Of a stretch of 64,000 bases of DNA, positions 27,758 to 39,485 are shown one piece after another (the stretch's first letter is position 1; each line of letters opens with the position of its first letter). The notes under the pieces were generated by a model. The model saw only the letters and a list, made by a program, of their open reading frames with translations. It was not told the DNA's origin and ran no database searches. Made by a program: the position numbers and the translations under genes. Source of the DNA: Piscicola geometra (taxonomy: Eukaryota > Annelida > Clitellata > Hirudinida > Piscicolidae); NCBI GenBank assembly GCA_943735955.1, contig OX030962.1:4339260-4403259 (forward strand). The letters are read 5' to 3'.

Positions 27758-30420
27758 ATGCTTATCCAGTCTCCCATTCAGTCCACCGCTCAATCTCCCA
27801 GACCACAACATTGCCTCCTGCAACCACCGCTTCAATCGTTGCCTAGCAACCGTGAAAACTTCCCTAGCAACCGTGGAAACTTCTCAAGAAACAGAGAAAA
27901 TTTTCTACGAAACCAAGATAGCTTCCCTAGCAACCAAGATAGCTTCCCTAGCAACCGAGATAACTTCCCTAGCAACCATTCTCCAGACGCCGATTTCACT
28001 AGCGTTTCGAGTTACTTCGGAGATGATGGTGATGATGATAATGGTGCTGGTGGTTATGATGATGATCAAAACACCGATGATCTAATTTCAGAAAATGTAA
28101 GTTTTGTGTGTGGTGGTGATGTGTGTGTGTTTGTGTGTGTGTGATGGTGATGTGTTTGTTGGTGTGTGTGGTGGTGATGTGTTTGTTGGTGTGTGTGGTT
28201 GTGTGTGTGGTGGTGATGTGTTTGTTGGTGTGTGTGGTGGTGATGGTTGTGTGTTTGTGTGTGTGATGGTGTATGTGGTGGTTTGTGTAGTGGTGTGTGT
28301 GTTTGTGTGTGTGGTGGTGTGTGTGGTGGTGTGTGTGGTAGTGTGTGTGGTGGTGTGTGTGGTGGTGTGTGTGGTGGTGTGTGTGGTAGTGTGTGTGGTG
28401 GTGTGTGTGGTGGTGTGTGTGGTGGTGTGTGTGATGGTGTGTTTGTTGGTGTGTGTGGTTGTGTGTGTGGTGGTGATGTGTTTGTTGGTGTGTGTGGTTG
28501 TGTGTGTAGTGATGTGTTTTTTGGTGTGTATGGTGGTGATGGTTGTGTGTTTGTGTGTGTGGTGGTGTATGTGGGGTGTGTTTGGTGGTGTGTGTGGTGG
28601 TGTGTGTGGTGGTATGTGTGGTGGTGTGTGTGGTGGTGTGTGTGGTGGTGTGTGTGGTGGTGTGTGTGGTGGTGTGTGTGGTGGTGTGTGTGGTGGTGTG
28701 TGTGGTGGTGTGTGTGGTGGTGTGTGTGGTGGTGTGTGTGGTTGTGTGTGTGGTGGTGTGTGTGGTGGTGTGTGTGGTGGTATATTTGAACATACATGTG
28801 GTAATGTGAGGGGTAGCGTGAGAGTGGTGTGTGCAGTGGTGTTTAATGTGGACATATTTAAGGCAATGTGTAGGTTTTGTGTTTAAGTGTGCATAGTTGT
28901 TTTAATAGATAAGTCGACTTGCACACTTATGCATTGACAATCCTTTTATCACACAGGACCTCTCTTCTCTCTCTTCTCACGATCTTTCCACTAACAAAAG
29001 AAAACAAGAAAAAATAAAAAAAATAAGAAAAGAAGAAGGGACGACGAGTGAGATGGATGAGCTGTTGAAGATAGCTGAAGAAGAGGCAGATGAGTACTTA
29101 GAACCGGAAGTGGCAGTGGAGCCTGGTGCACCGAAGAAGAGAGGCCCGAAAAAAAAACGGCTGACGAAAGCAAGGGCTGCTCGTCTCAAAGTGCGACGCC
29201 TCAAAGCAAATGCCAGAGAGCGCAACCGCATGCACGGACTCAACGACGCCTTGGACGTTTTGCGCAAACACGTTCCCTGCTACTCAAGAACGCAAAAACT
29301 CTCTAAGATCGAAACGCTAAGACTCGCTTCCAACTACATCCACGCCCTTGCTGACGTCATCAAGAAAGGCAAGCCTCCTTCGCCCTTGTCTTTCGCCAAG
29401 AAGCTGTCGTCGGGACTGTCTCAGAACACGGTCAACCTGGTGGCTGGCTGCCTCCAGCTGAACCCACGTGCCCTGATGACAGAAACGGGGTTTCTGCCTC
29501 CACCTATCCTCCCCCCTTCCATCTTCTCTCGTCAGTTTTATTCGCCTCCTTCCATCTTTTCTCCTCACCACTACAATGACGACCATCACGTCCAAACGAC
29601 CGAACCATGCTTTGCTGACGCATTCAAACAACAACCACAACAACACCCAGCCTTAGAAGCTCAACAACAACCACAACAACACCCTGCCTTAGTAGCTCAA
29701 CAACATCCACAACAACACCCTGCCTTAGTAGCTCAACAACATCCACAACAACACCCTGCCTTAGTAGCTCAACAACATCCACAACAACACCGTGCCTTAG
29801 TAGCTCAACAATCACTGTCTTCGCCAGCTCTGTTTCCTCTACGACAACAAATCAACCACACACCCTTCCCAAACACGCATCCTATAGGACAAAATAAATC
29901 TCAAAAACAACTAAAAATGGAACAAAACCAACAACAACAACAATTACTTAATGAATTTTCTTCTTTCAGTTCCTATTCCGAACCTTTTCTTCATCTTGCT
30001 TTCAACAACCGTAACACCAGAAACAACACCAACACAAATATTAACAACAAAAACAATGCAAAATGTTACATTAACAAGACTTCTTTCAACCCAAACTATC
30101 TCAACAGCAGCAACAACACACTCCAGGAGCATGCATCTGAAAATCCACCACACTTCAACAACCTCCCTTCCACTCCTCAACAAAACGCATTTTTCTACTC
30201 AACATCTTCCCATCCCTCTAACCACTCTTTTCCACCATCCTACAACCACCACCTCTCCAACCACCCTCCTCCACCATCCTACGACCACTTTACAACAAAG
30301 TCCTTCCAAGCTTCCTCTTCCTTCTCTTCCTCCTCTTCCATTCCACCCTTCAACGACTCGGGCATTGATCTTCTCGAGAATGACCTCCATGACGTCAGCA
30401 AGCACGTGACCACTTACTGA
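27758..30420 (+). CDS. NeuroD-family bHLH transcription factor (two coding exons)
   Basis: Nuclear DNA-binding regulator. Family members dimerize with E-proteins, bind CANNTG E-boxes and drive neuronal or endocrine differentiation. Exons 27758-28096 and 28957-30420 join in phase 0 across a GTAAGT...CACACAG intron with no stop, giving about 600 residues. Exon one ends in an acidic stretch ([17 protein letters not shown]). Exon two has an acidic patch, the basic KKRGPKKK signal (about residue 173), bHLH about 193-248 with the E-box-contacting RERNR, loop [12 protein letters not shown] and helix [11 protein letters not shown], then the NeuroD-specific [18 protein letters not shown]. The tail is Q/H/N/S-rich. 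Vertebrate NeuroD proteins are about 330-380 residues; the excess is low-complexity N- and C-terminal sequence. The start is chosen because AATG follows the 27756 acceptor; Met at 27737 (seven residues earlier) or at 29053 (455 residues) are alternatives. NeuroD subtype is not assigned. Confidence 0.88.
27835..27990 (+). repeat. Coding heptapeptide repeat in exon one
   Basis: About six tandem 21-bp units encode SNRENFP-like heptads (variants RNQDSFP and SNRDNFP). Most units contain CCTAGCAACC; the first forms GTTGCCTAGCAAC (27838-27850), a good RFX X-box match. Confidence 0.85.
28097..28956 (+). other. Intron of the NeuroD-like gene, filled with a GT-rich minisatellite
   Basis: Donor GTAAGT (28097) and acceptor CACACAG (ending 28956), with TTGAC at 28935-28939 as a possible branch point. 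From 28103 to 28790 it is almost wholly GTGTGTGGTG units with TGTTTGTTGGTG variants. Frames inside it are artefacts. Confidence 0.85.
29625..29812 (+). repeat. Coding 36-bp repeat, [12 protein letters not shown]
   Basis: Five 12-residue units in the C-terminal half of the bHLH protein, the inner ones nearly identical at DNA level. This implies recent expansion and likely length polymorphism. Confidence 0.9.
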
Positions 30421-30500
30421 AAAGGCCATAAGAATGGCCAATATCAACAACGTCACAATTTCGCTATTGATTATGATTGATTAAAAAATCATAATCTTCA

Positions 30501-30966
<466 letters not shown>

Positions 30967-31530
30967 CTTCATGCCTGTTCTAAAGCCTTAACTACATGAG
31001 TGCCTATCGATGACGATGATGATGACGGTACTGATTTTTATCATCATCATCATGATGCATTTGCTGAAGCCTTTCATCAGCATCCTCATGATCATCATTT
31101 ATCGTCATGGTGATTAAGATCCTTTTACTGCTCAAAGACAATATTTTGAATCATCCATTCTGTCTCTTGACTACTTTCTTTCCTTTCTTGCTTTCCTTTC
31201 TTCTTTCCTTCCTTGCTTCTCTTTTTCTTCTTCCTTCATGAATTAATAAATTTATTAATTTCTACTCTAATTTGTTCCTTTATTACTTCATTTGTCCTTC
31301 ATTTATATAAAAATGAATTTACATTATGTGTGTATATTCGAGAGTTTTTTGGCGTGTGTGTATATGTGAAAAACGTTTTTTCCAAATCTTTTCAATAAAA
31401 ACACTACGAGAAAGATTTCAATGTGCTTTCATGGAAAACATCGTTCAGAAACGAATATGTTGAAGCATGGATAGATGCATAAAAAGGAAAGAATGAATTC
31501 AAAATGGTTCAAAGAAAAAAAGATTGAACA
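30967..31530. other. Downstream flank of the NeuroD-like gene
   Basis: Holds two AATAAA words (31245-31250 and 31394-31399) that could be polyadenylation signals. A GATGACGATGATGATGA / ATCATCATCATGATG inverted pair lies near 31010-31055, and a CTTTCCTT-rich tract at 31165-31235. No other gene is recognised. Confidence 0.45.
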
Positions 31531-31544
31531 ATGGATTTAGTAAA

Positions 31545-32115
31545 TAATAGATGAATGGAAGAATGGATGAATGTAAAAATGGATTAATGTAAAGTGGATA
31601 AATGGAAGGATGGGTGAATGGAAGAATGGATGAATGGAAGGATGGATGAATGGAAGGATGGATGAATGGAAAGACGGATGAATGGATGAATGGAAGGATG
31701 GATGAATGGAAGGATGGATGAATGGAAGGATGGATGAATGTAAAAATGGATGAATGAAAAGATAATGAATGGAAAGATGGATGATTGGAAGAATAACGAA
31801 TGGAAGGGTGGATGAATGTGAAGATGGATGAATGGAAGAAATGATGGATGAATGTAAAGATGGATGAATGGAAGGATGGATGATTGGAAGGATGGATGAA
31901 TGGAAGGATGGATGATTGGAAGGATGGATGAATGGAAAGATGGATGATTGGAAGGATGGATGAATGGAAAGATGGATGAATGTAAAGATGGATGAATGGA
32001 AGGATGGATGAATGTAAAGATGGATGAATGGAAGGATGGATGAATGGAAGGATGAATGAAAAGAATGAATAAAAGAATGGATGAATGGAAGGATGGATGA
32101 ATGGAAGGATGTGTG
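31545..32115. repeat. 16-bp minisatellite GGAAGGATGGATGAAT
   Basis: About 35 units with GTAAAGATGG and GATTGGAAGG variants. The HPSIHPSFHSS frames on the - strand are artefacts. Confidence 0.95.
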
Positions 32116-32224
32116 ACTGAAGTGGAAAGCAAAGGATGAGTTTAAATGATTGATGGACGTCTGCAGCGACAAAATGCCTATGCAAATGAGCAAAAACTGG
32201 TGTTTGGTGGGATGTGATACAATG

Positions 32225-33190
32225 CTGAGTTTAAGGTAGTGTGGTAGGGTATAATGGAGTGTGGTATGATATAGTAGAGTGTGGTAGAGTATGGAGATGT
32301 GGTAGGGTATCGGGATGTGGTAGGGTGTGGTAGAGTGTGGTAGGGTATGATGTAGTGTGGTAGGGTATGATGGAGTGTGGTAGAGTATGATGGAGTGTGG
32401 TAGGGTATGATGGAGTGTGGTAGGGTATGATGGAGTGTGGTAGGGTTTGATGGAGTGTGGTAGGGTAGGGTAGAGTGTGGGAGGGTATGATGGAGTGTGG
32501 TAGGGTATGATGTAGTGTGGTAGGGTATGATGGAGTGTGGTAGAGTATGATGGAGTGTGGTAGGGTATGATGGAGTGTGGTAGGGTATGATGGAGTGTGG
32601 TAGAGTATGATAGAGTGTGGTAGGGTATGATGGAGTGTGGTAGGGTATGATGGAGTGTGGTAGGGTTTGATGGAGTGTGGTAGGGTAGGGTAGAGTGTGG
32701 GAGGGTATGATGGAGTGTGGTAGGGTGTGGTAGAGTGTGGTAGGGTATGATGGAGTGTGGTAGGGTATGATGGAGTGTGGTAGGGTATGATGGAGTGTGG
32801 TAGGGTATGATGGAGTGTGGTAGGGTATGATGGAGTGTGGTAGGGTATGATGGAGTGTGGTAGAGTATGATGGAGTGTGGTAGGGTATGATGGAGTGTGG
32901 TAGGGTTTGATGGAGTGTGGTAGGGTAGGGTAGAGTGTGGGAGGGTATGATGTAGTGTGGTAGGGTATGATGGAGTGTGGTAGGGTATGATGGAGTGTGG
33001 TAGGGTATGATGGAGTGTGGTAGGGTATGATGGAGTGTGGTAGGGTATGATGGAGTGTGGTAGGGTATGATGGAGTGTGGTAGGGTTTGATGGAGTGTGG
33101 TAGGGTAGGGTAGAGTGTGGGAGGGTATGATGGAGTGTGGTAGGGTAGGGTAGAGTGTGGGAGGGTATGATGAAGTGTGGTAGGGTATCA
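32225..33190. repeat. 20-bp minisatellite with higher-order structure
   Basis: About 48 units of TAGGGTATGATGGAGTGTGG. A variant block (TAGGGTTTGATGGAGTGTGG, then TAGGGTAGGGTAGAGTGTGG, then GAGGG...) recurs near 32441, 32661, 32901 and 33081, which shows amplification of multi-unit segments. The 407-codon - strand frame is an artefact. Confidence 0.96.
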
Positions 33191-33564
33191 TCATCATCAT
33201 CAGCTCTCTAGAAAGTCCTAATGAAGTCAGCAGAGAGGAAGTGCCGTATGACATCATTCTTGAGTGACATAATAATAATAATATTAAAAAAACAAAATAA
33301 ATAAATAATAATAGTAATAATAAAAACACACAAAAAAACAACAACAATAATAATAATAATAATAATAATAAATAGAAGGGTTCCACGATGGAAAAGCTCA
33401 ATCATAGTTAATCGAGCGACAAGAATTTGCAATCGAAAGTTTATATGCAAACGCAATGTGCTTTCAGCTTATTTTACATCAGTATAAAGAATTATTTTTC
33501 TATAAAATTCCACAAATATATTAGAAACTATTGAAGTTTTATCAAAATATATTTTTTTAATGCC
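33191..33564. other. Flank with a (TAA)n tract
   Basis: AATAATAAT-rich from about 33268 to 33373. Otherwise nothing recognised. Confidence 0.5.
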
Positions 33565-33742
33565 CGGCTCTCCCTTATGCATATTTAGAGTTATAAATTT
33601 TTATATTTGTTAACAATAATTAAGTTTTTGTGTCGTATATCGATAAAATCTTTCTCATAAGTAGTGAAAATGATTATTATTGTAATTAATTTTCAATAAA
33701 GATTCCCCATCACACAAAATCTTTGAAATAGTATTAAAGGCA
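33565..33742 (+). repeat. Family Y fragment, cut by a retrotransposon copy
   Basis: GCATATTTAGAGTTATAAAT ... GTCGTATATCGAT ... CACACAAAATCTTTGAAATA. It matches 44203-44370 in the same orientation and ends exactly where retrotransposon copy 1 begins. Confidence 0.7.
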
Positions 33743-34876
33743 TACCGACGTTGGCGTGAGGCAAACATCGTGCCGGCAAGGATAAGAGGCCGCATGCTGA
33801 CCCTGAGAGCCTATGAGAAGACGCTGAGACTGAATGAATACCACCCACTACTTGTCACTGCGGACAAGCATGTTCGAGCCGCTTTAAGTGAAACAAAGGC
33901 TGGCGAGAAGATTCCAGAAGTGCATTGGCCCAGATCACAGGCAATGAGGCCATTCGAGAACCCTTCACTCGCATCAGACCGAAACCCTGGGAAGAGGCAC
34001 TTGAATTTCAGCTGTCAAGTGAAATTTCAGGTGGAACCAAAAAATCCAGCAAAATAGGTGCTCCAGGCTGATGTTGAGAAAACAATGACGCTATGGAAGC
34101 GAGAAGGAAAAGTGACTATCTACACTGACGGGTCTTTAGATGGAAAGGCGGAAGTGCAGTGGTAGTTATGGAGGGTGAGATAGTTAGAGCTGTCTGAATG
34201 AAAGCAGCAGGTGTACTCTGCGCAGCTCACGATGCTAAACTCCGAGTTAACAGCTTAGTGGATCATAGAGCACCAGACAGACAGAACGACCATCTCCACC
34301 TACAGTTAAGGAAGTGTCGAAAGCCTACAAAACCCAGCAAGATTTGACGATCTTCAGCTCAGTAAGACAACGAAGGATCTCTTGAGAGCCAGCCAGAGCA
34401 ATAATGTGACAGTAAAATAGATTCCTGGACACACTGGTGTTCAAGGTAACGAGGCAGCAGACAAAAACAAACCGCAAGCCGAGGCGAGCAACCACAGTCT
34501 GTCACGTGGTCGAAAACTAAGAGCACCCTCAAAAGAAGTATGAAACTTTCTGAGCTGACGGATCCAAAACGAAAAAAAATCTACGGCTCTTATTGAAAAA
34601 GGAAAACAACACCGGTAGGCGAGCAGAAACATTTCTAGACCAACAACAAAGTGGCCACTGTGCAGTCACCGCGTTCTACCGCAGAAAAGTCTTCAATGAA
34701 AATGCCATCTGTGGGCTGTGTAGAGAAGTGGAAATCAATCCATTTCACTTTTTTGACTGCAAAATTAGCCGTAAAGAGAGAGAAGAGATCATCCATACCA
34801 ACAACTGCAATGAGGCTCTAAGAGTAAGAACAAGGAACTGAAAGTGACAACAACAACAACTGCTACAACAACAACT
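33743..34876 (+). pseudogene. I/Ingi-like non-LTR retrotransposon, 5'-truncated copy 1
   Basis: Corresponds to the last 1.1 kb of copy 2 (from about 37960). It keeps PARIRGRMLTLRAYEKTLRL, a broken RNase H start (IYTDGS) and the C-terminal zinc knuckle (CGLCREVEINPFHFFDC). It ends in a (CAA)n tail (34843-34876). Frames are interrupted near 34055, 34150 and 34430. 5' truncation is normal for target-primed reverse transcription. Confidence 0.85.
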
Positions 34877-35063
34877 CAATGGCTATATGGTCCCGCCTTC
34901 ACGTGGCGTTGTTGGCTGCCCTCGGACACGAAGAGGATCTCAAAAGCGCCACCTCTACCCTCCTCTCTAAAAGAGAAAGTGCAACAACAAACAACATCAA
35001 CACAAAGATGGGTTTTTCGAGGCCAGAGGACATAAACCGGCGTATTTCTCCTGGCTTAATCTC

Positions 35064-36327
35064 ATGCTAAGAGCCGGTAATGTTCACCCCAACCCAGAAC
35101 CTCAATGTGGAAGATGCAGTGGAACAATCCGCACCGGCACGACGCCGTTGGTATGCGGAGGCTGCCAGAAAAACTTCCACAAAAAGTGCACTGGGTTGAC
35201 AAGGACGTGGATGGACTCCTACATGAAGGACGACAACAAGCTCTGGCGATGCGGCCGACCATGCAGACTAAACCCGCCACAAGAAGAAGAAAAAGAGCAG
35301 GATGACCCTCCAAACCCAACCAACCCAGAGAAATGAAAGGGAAGTCAATGACGCAAAACGACCCGCTGCAGCAATCGTTAACAGACCAACGCATACTGTC
35401 CAAACCAAGCAAACCAGTGCTATGGTTGGAAGAAGAAGGATAAGAGTCTGCCAGTGGAAAGCTGATGGGATTACGCCAAAGCAGTATGAGGTGGAGAGAT
35501 GGCTGCAGAAGGAGAATATCGACGTGGTGCTGATGCAAGAGTCAAAGCTCAATGAGCACACGTGTTTCGAGGGTCTCAAGGGCTACAGCACGGTGAGGCA
35601 AGACAGGACATATTTGAGGAACTCGGCAGAACGAAGAGGAGGCGGACTACTCACTCTCGTGAAAGAAAACTTCAGCTTCAAAAAAGTCAGCATGAGCCAC
35701 AACAGCCTGATTGAAGAAATCACGGTGGAAGTATGGCTGGAGAACAAAGAATGTATCCGACTGACAAATCTCTACAAGTCTCTCTGAGAAACACACAGGA
35801 TGAGACCAGGTGGGAGAAGGAGATCACCGAAAAACTGAAACCTGCCAAGAACCACCTGATCTGCGCTGACCTCAACATCCACTCACCCAGCTGGGACTCA
35901 AACGCTACTAGCAACGAAGAAGCGTTACAAGTTGAGCTATGGTGCGCAGAACACGACTATCAAGCCGTCATAACACACCCACCTCAGCAGAGTTTCAGGC
36001 ACAACTGGTTCCCCTGATGTCTCGTTGGCCAGCCTCGACTTGGCACACCAGATGACATGGGAGGTGAAAAGAGCATCAAGCTCAGACTACTTTCCAATTG
36101 TCATCCAAGTCGACAAAGCCCATAAACGGAAACGTCAAGAAGTACGTTTGAGCTGGGCATGGAAACGGGCAGATTGGGAAAAGTTCCAACAAATCCTTGA
36201 AGCACAAACCATGCCAGAAGGTCTAACGCTGGTGAAGAAGGAAAGCTGGTTCTCTAATCAAATCATTCAGGCCGCTAAAGCTGCAGTGCGCATGAAAAAA
36301 GCTAGCAACCACAACAAGCCGTTCTAG
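35064..36327 (+). pseudogene. Zinc finger and APE-type endonuclease region of copy 2
   Basis: 35064-35336 has the spacing CGRC, CGGC, HKKC, CGRPC of a PHD-like finger, preceded by LMLRAGNVHPNPEPQ, a worn form of the GDxxxNPGP motif found at this place in many non-LTR elements. The endonuclease follows: VCQWKADGI, LMQESKL (metal-binding E), then after a frameshift near 35760 ICADLNIHSPSWD (catalytic D and N), then SSDYFPI in place of the usual SDH. It would nick the target DNA for priming. Confidence 0.8.
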
Positions 36328-36438
36328 AGCCCAGCTCTCGACGCACTCGAATGCCAGAGGCAGCAATCCATACGCAGTGGAAACACAGAGGAGACCACGC
36401 GTATCAACCTCAAATGGAGGAAGGAGATTGCAGAGCAG

Positions 36439-37930
36439 ATGAAGAAATACTGGCGTGAGAGGGTGGAGAAACTGAGAGAAGGTGACGACCAACGGAAGCT
36501 GTGGTCCTCCATCAGGAAAATGAACGGCCATGGTGAGGTGAAGGCCAAGAATGAGATGCTCAATTTCAAGGGCGTGATGCGAGTTACTGACAAGCAAAAA
36601 GCAGCAGCCTTCGCAGAGCATTATGCAGATGTCAGCAAACTCGTTCTCAACAAGGAGGAATGCCTGCTCAGGAATGAAAACGCTCGGAAGATCAAGCAGA
36701 GACAGAGTCAAGAGGCGCCCACAGAGATGGATCAAAAGCTAACGATGTCAGAGCTTCAGGCAGCGATCGCTCAACAAGACGACACCAAAAAGGGTGGTAA
36801 CGACAAGATTGAACCGCCAATGTTGAGCCACCTGCCACGAAACATGCTCATCATCCTACTAAAGATCTGCAACGAGTCCTGGCTACAGGGAACAGTAGAA
36901 GAAAGCAGTAATTATTCCGCTTCTAAAGACAGGGAAGCCGGCAGACTGCGTGGAGTCATATAGACCCATAAGCCTCACCACAGTCCTATGCAAGGTCATA
37001 GAAAGAATGCTTGCCAACAGGTTGCTGGAAGCAATTTCCATCCTACAGCCGTGGCAACTTGGTTTCCAACGTCTGAAATCAACGGAGCAACACTGCATGC
37101 GCCTGTCACAGGACATCTACGATGGCTTCCAATCCACTCCGACAAAAAGAACCGTCGCAGCATTACTTGATTGCAGCAAAGCCTACGACCTTGTATGACG
37201 GGAAAGACTGCTAATGAAGCTGAACGACCTTAAGATGCCTCTGAGGATGCTTGAATGGGTCAAATGCTTCCTGGAAGACCGCAAAGCAATGGTTCGTCTT
37301 GGTGACGGTGAGAGCAAGTGGAAAAAGATGACACAGGGCCTGCCCCAGGGAGCTGTGTTGTCTCCGATCCTTTTCCTTCTCTACACCAGTGACCTGCTCA
37401 GGGAAGATACTGCGGAAGTGCAGGTCAGTGGCTACGCAGATGACATGGCAGTCTGGGCCACGAGCAGGACGATCAATGAAGCGGCATCCAGGGTGCAGTC
37501 TGTGATCAAGAGTGTTGAAGCTTGGACAAAAGCCAACAAGGTGGAACTGAACGCAGACAAATCAGAAGGAATTGTATGCAGCAGCTACAACAAAGACTGG
37601 AAAGTCATCCCTTCGGTCGTGGTTTGTCACAAGCAATTGCGTTTCAGCAGCCACTGTAGGTTTCTCGGTGTGACAATCGACAATGGTCTCAATTTTGGTA
37701 AGCACGTCCAATTGGTGGCAGCATCCATGCGTGAAAGAACTAAGGTGATCGCAGGACTCACTGGTAAGGACTGGGGATGTGAATTTGCGACACTGAAGAA
37801 GGTCTACAACGCCACGGTGGAGTCAGTACTCTGGTATGCTGCCGCCAGCTGGATGCCATGGGTAAGTGCTTCCAACTTTTATCTTTGGGAAAGGGAACAG
37901 AAGAGAGCGGCAAAAATCATCGCGGGCTAA
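36439..37930 (+). pseudogene. Reverse transcriptase region of copy 2
   Basis: YRPISLTTVLCKVIERMLAN, motif A LLDCSKAYDLV (catalytic D), motif B QGLPQGAVLSPILF and motif C YADDM are all present. Damage: a frameshift near 36950, a stop at 37196-37198 (TGA after CKSKAYDLV-equivalent codons) and a stop at 37928. All three catalytic aspartates survive. Confidence 0.88.
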
Positions 37931-37949
37931 CCAGGACATGCCTCGATGA

Positions 37950-39121
37950 AGCAGTTTGGCAAGAGGCGGACATTGAGCCGGCAAGGATTAAGGGTTGTAT
38001 GCTGACTCTGAGAGCCTATGAGAGAACGCTGAGGCTGGATGAACACCACCCACTACGTGTTACAGCTGACAAGCATGTTCCGAATCGCTTCAAGCGAAAC
38101 AAAGGCTGGCGAAAGGACTCCAGAAGTTCATTGGTCCAATTCACAGGCAATGAGGCCATTCGTGAACCCTTCACTCGCATCAGACCTAAACCATGGGAGG
38201 AGACACTTGCACTTCAGCTGTCCAGTAAACTCTCAGGTGGAGCCAACAAAAGGTCTGCAAAAGAGGTGCTCCAGGCTGATGTTGAGAAAACAATTATGCT
38301 ACGTAAGCAGGAAGGGGGAGTGGTCATTTACACTGATGGGTCTGTAGGCGACAACAACAAGAATGGTGGAAGTGCAGTGGTGGTTATGGAGTGTGAAGTG
38401 GTAAGTGACGTCTGGTTGGAAGCAGCAGGGGTACTCTGTGCAGCCCATGATGCTGAACTCCAAGCCATCAGCTTAGCAGCAAAGTGGATCGTTGAGCACC
38501 AGCCAGGCAGAGCGACCATCTTCACCGACAGTAAAGGAAGTGTCAAAAGTCTACGGAACGCAGCAAGATTCGACGATCTGCAGCTCAGTAGGACAAAAGA
38601 GGATCTCTTGAGAGCCAGCCGAAGCAATGAGTTGACAGTACAGTGAATTCCTAGACACACTGGTGTTCAAGGTAACGAGGCGGCAGACAAAGCCGCACTC
38701 ACCGCAAACCAAGGCGAGCAACCACAGTCAGTCACATGGTCGGCAATCAAGAGTATCCTCAAAAAAAGTATGAAACTTCCTGAGCTGTTGGATCCCAGAC
38801 GAAAAGGAATCTACGGTGCCCCACTGAAAAAGAAAGATGGCACCGGTAGGCGAGCAGACACTTCTGGCCCAGCTACGCAGCGGCCACTGTCCAGCCATAG
38901 CGCTCTACCGAAAAAAAAACCTGAATGAAGACGCCACCTGTGAGCTGTGTGGTGAAATGGAGATCAACCCAGACCACTTCTGGGACTGCAAGAGCAGCAG
39001 GAAGGAGAGAGAGGAGCTCATCCACACCGATCAATGCGATGAGGCTCTGAGAGAGAGGGGGGGGAAGGTGTTCACCTACCTTCTCCGCATGAGACCGGAA
39101 TGGTGCGGTCATGCGGATTAG
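37950..39121 (+). pseudogene. RNase H and C-terminal knuckle of copy 2
   Basis: VIYTDGSVG (first D), AELQAIS (E), IFTDSKGSV (second D), then IPRHTGVQGNEAADKAA (final D) past a stop at 38644. The C-terminal frame 38837-39121 has CELCGEMEINPDHFWDC, a CX2C-H-C knuckle. It would remove the RNA strand during retrotransposition. Confidence 0.85.
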
Positions 39122-39225
39122 AAACAAAGAACTGAAAGCGACAACAACAACAACACTAACAACAACAACATCAACAACACCAGTAACAACAACAACAACA
39201 ACATCATCAACAACAACAACGACAC

Positions 39226-39485
39226 AGGAGGTGGAGAAGCAGTCAACTTACCGCTTCAACATCGTGCAGCAAAAACCTCAAGTACAAAAAAAACTGCAAC
39301 AACAAGAACTGAAAAAAGATGAAACTAAAAAACGCAAGATGTTAATATCCGTGAAAAGTTTACAGAAAATAACAAAAGAGGCTACTTTTTTTTCAGTGTA
39401 AATTTCACTAAAGAAAACTTGCGAATTTTTGTATTTTCCGTGAAAATTTCCTGACGAAACAATTTTTTAAACTATATTTAATTCC
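39226..39485. other. Spacer between retrotransposons
   Basis: Q/K-codon-rich run after the CAA tail, then AT-rich sequence. Nothing recognised. Confidence 0.4.

Larger units (their letters stand above)
34877..39225 (+). mobile_element. I/Ingi-like non-LTR retrotransposon, near full-length copy 2
   Basis: About 4.35 kb starting directly after the (CAA)n tail of copy 1 and ending in its own (CAA)n tail (39131-39220). Order: zinc finger, APE endonuclease, RT, RNase H, CCHC-like knuckle. RNase H after RT is a feature of the I superfamily, and a PHD-like finger before the endonuclease recalls Ingi-type elements. The reading frame is broken at least six times. Confidence 0.85.

Noticed and set aside
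27999..28886. THHHTHHHT and VCVVVCVV frames of about 250 codons
   Set aside because: Lie in the GT-rich minisatellite of the NeuroD-like intron; the true exon ends at the GTAAGT donor.
29317..30456. Antisense frames over the NeuroD-like exon
   Set aside because: Shadows of the coding strand with no domain resemblance.
31499..32193. HPSIHPSFHSS frames
   Set aside because: 16-bp minisatellite translation.
32178..33401. 407-codon IIPYHTPSYPTTLHH frame
   Set aside because: 20-bp minisatellite translated across three frames.
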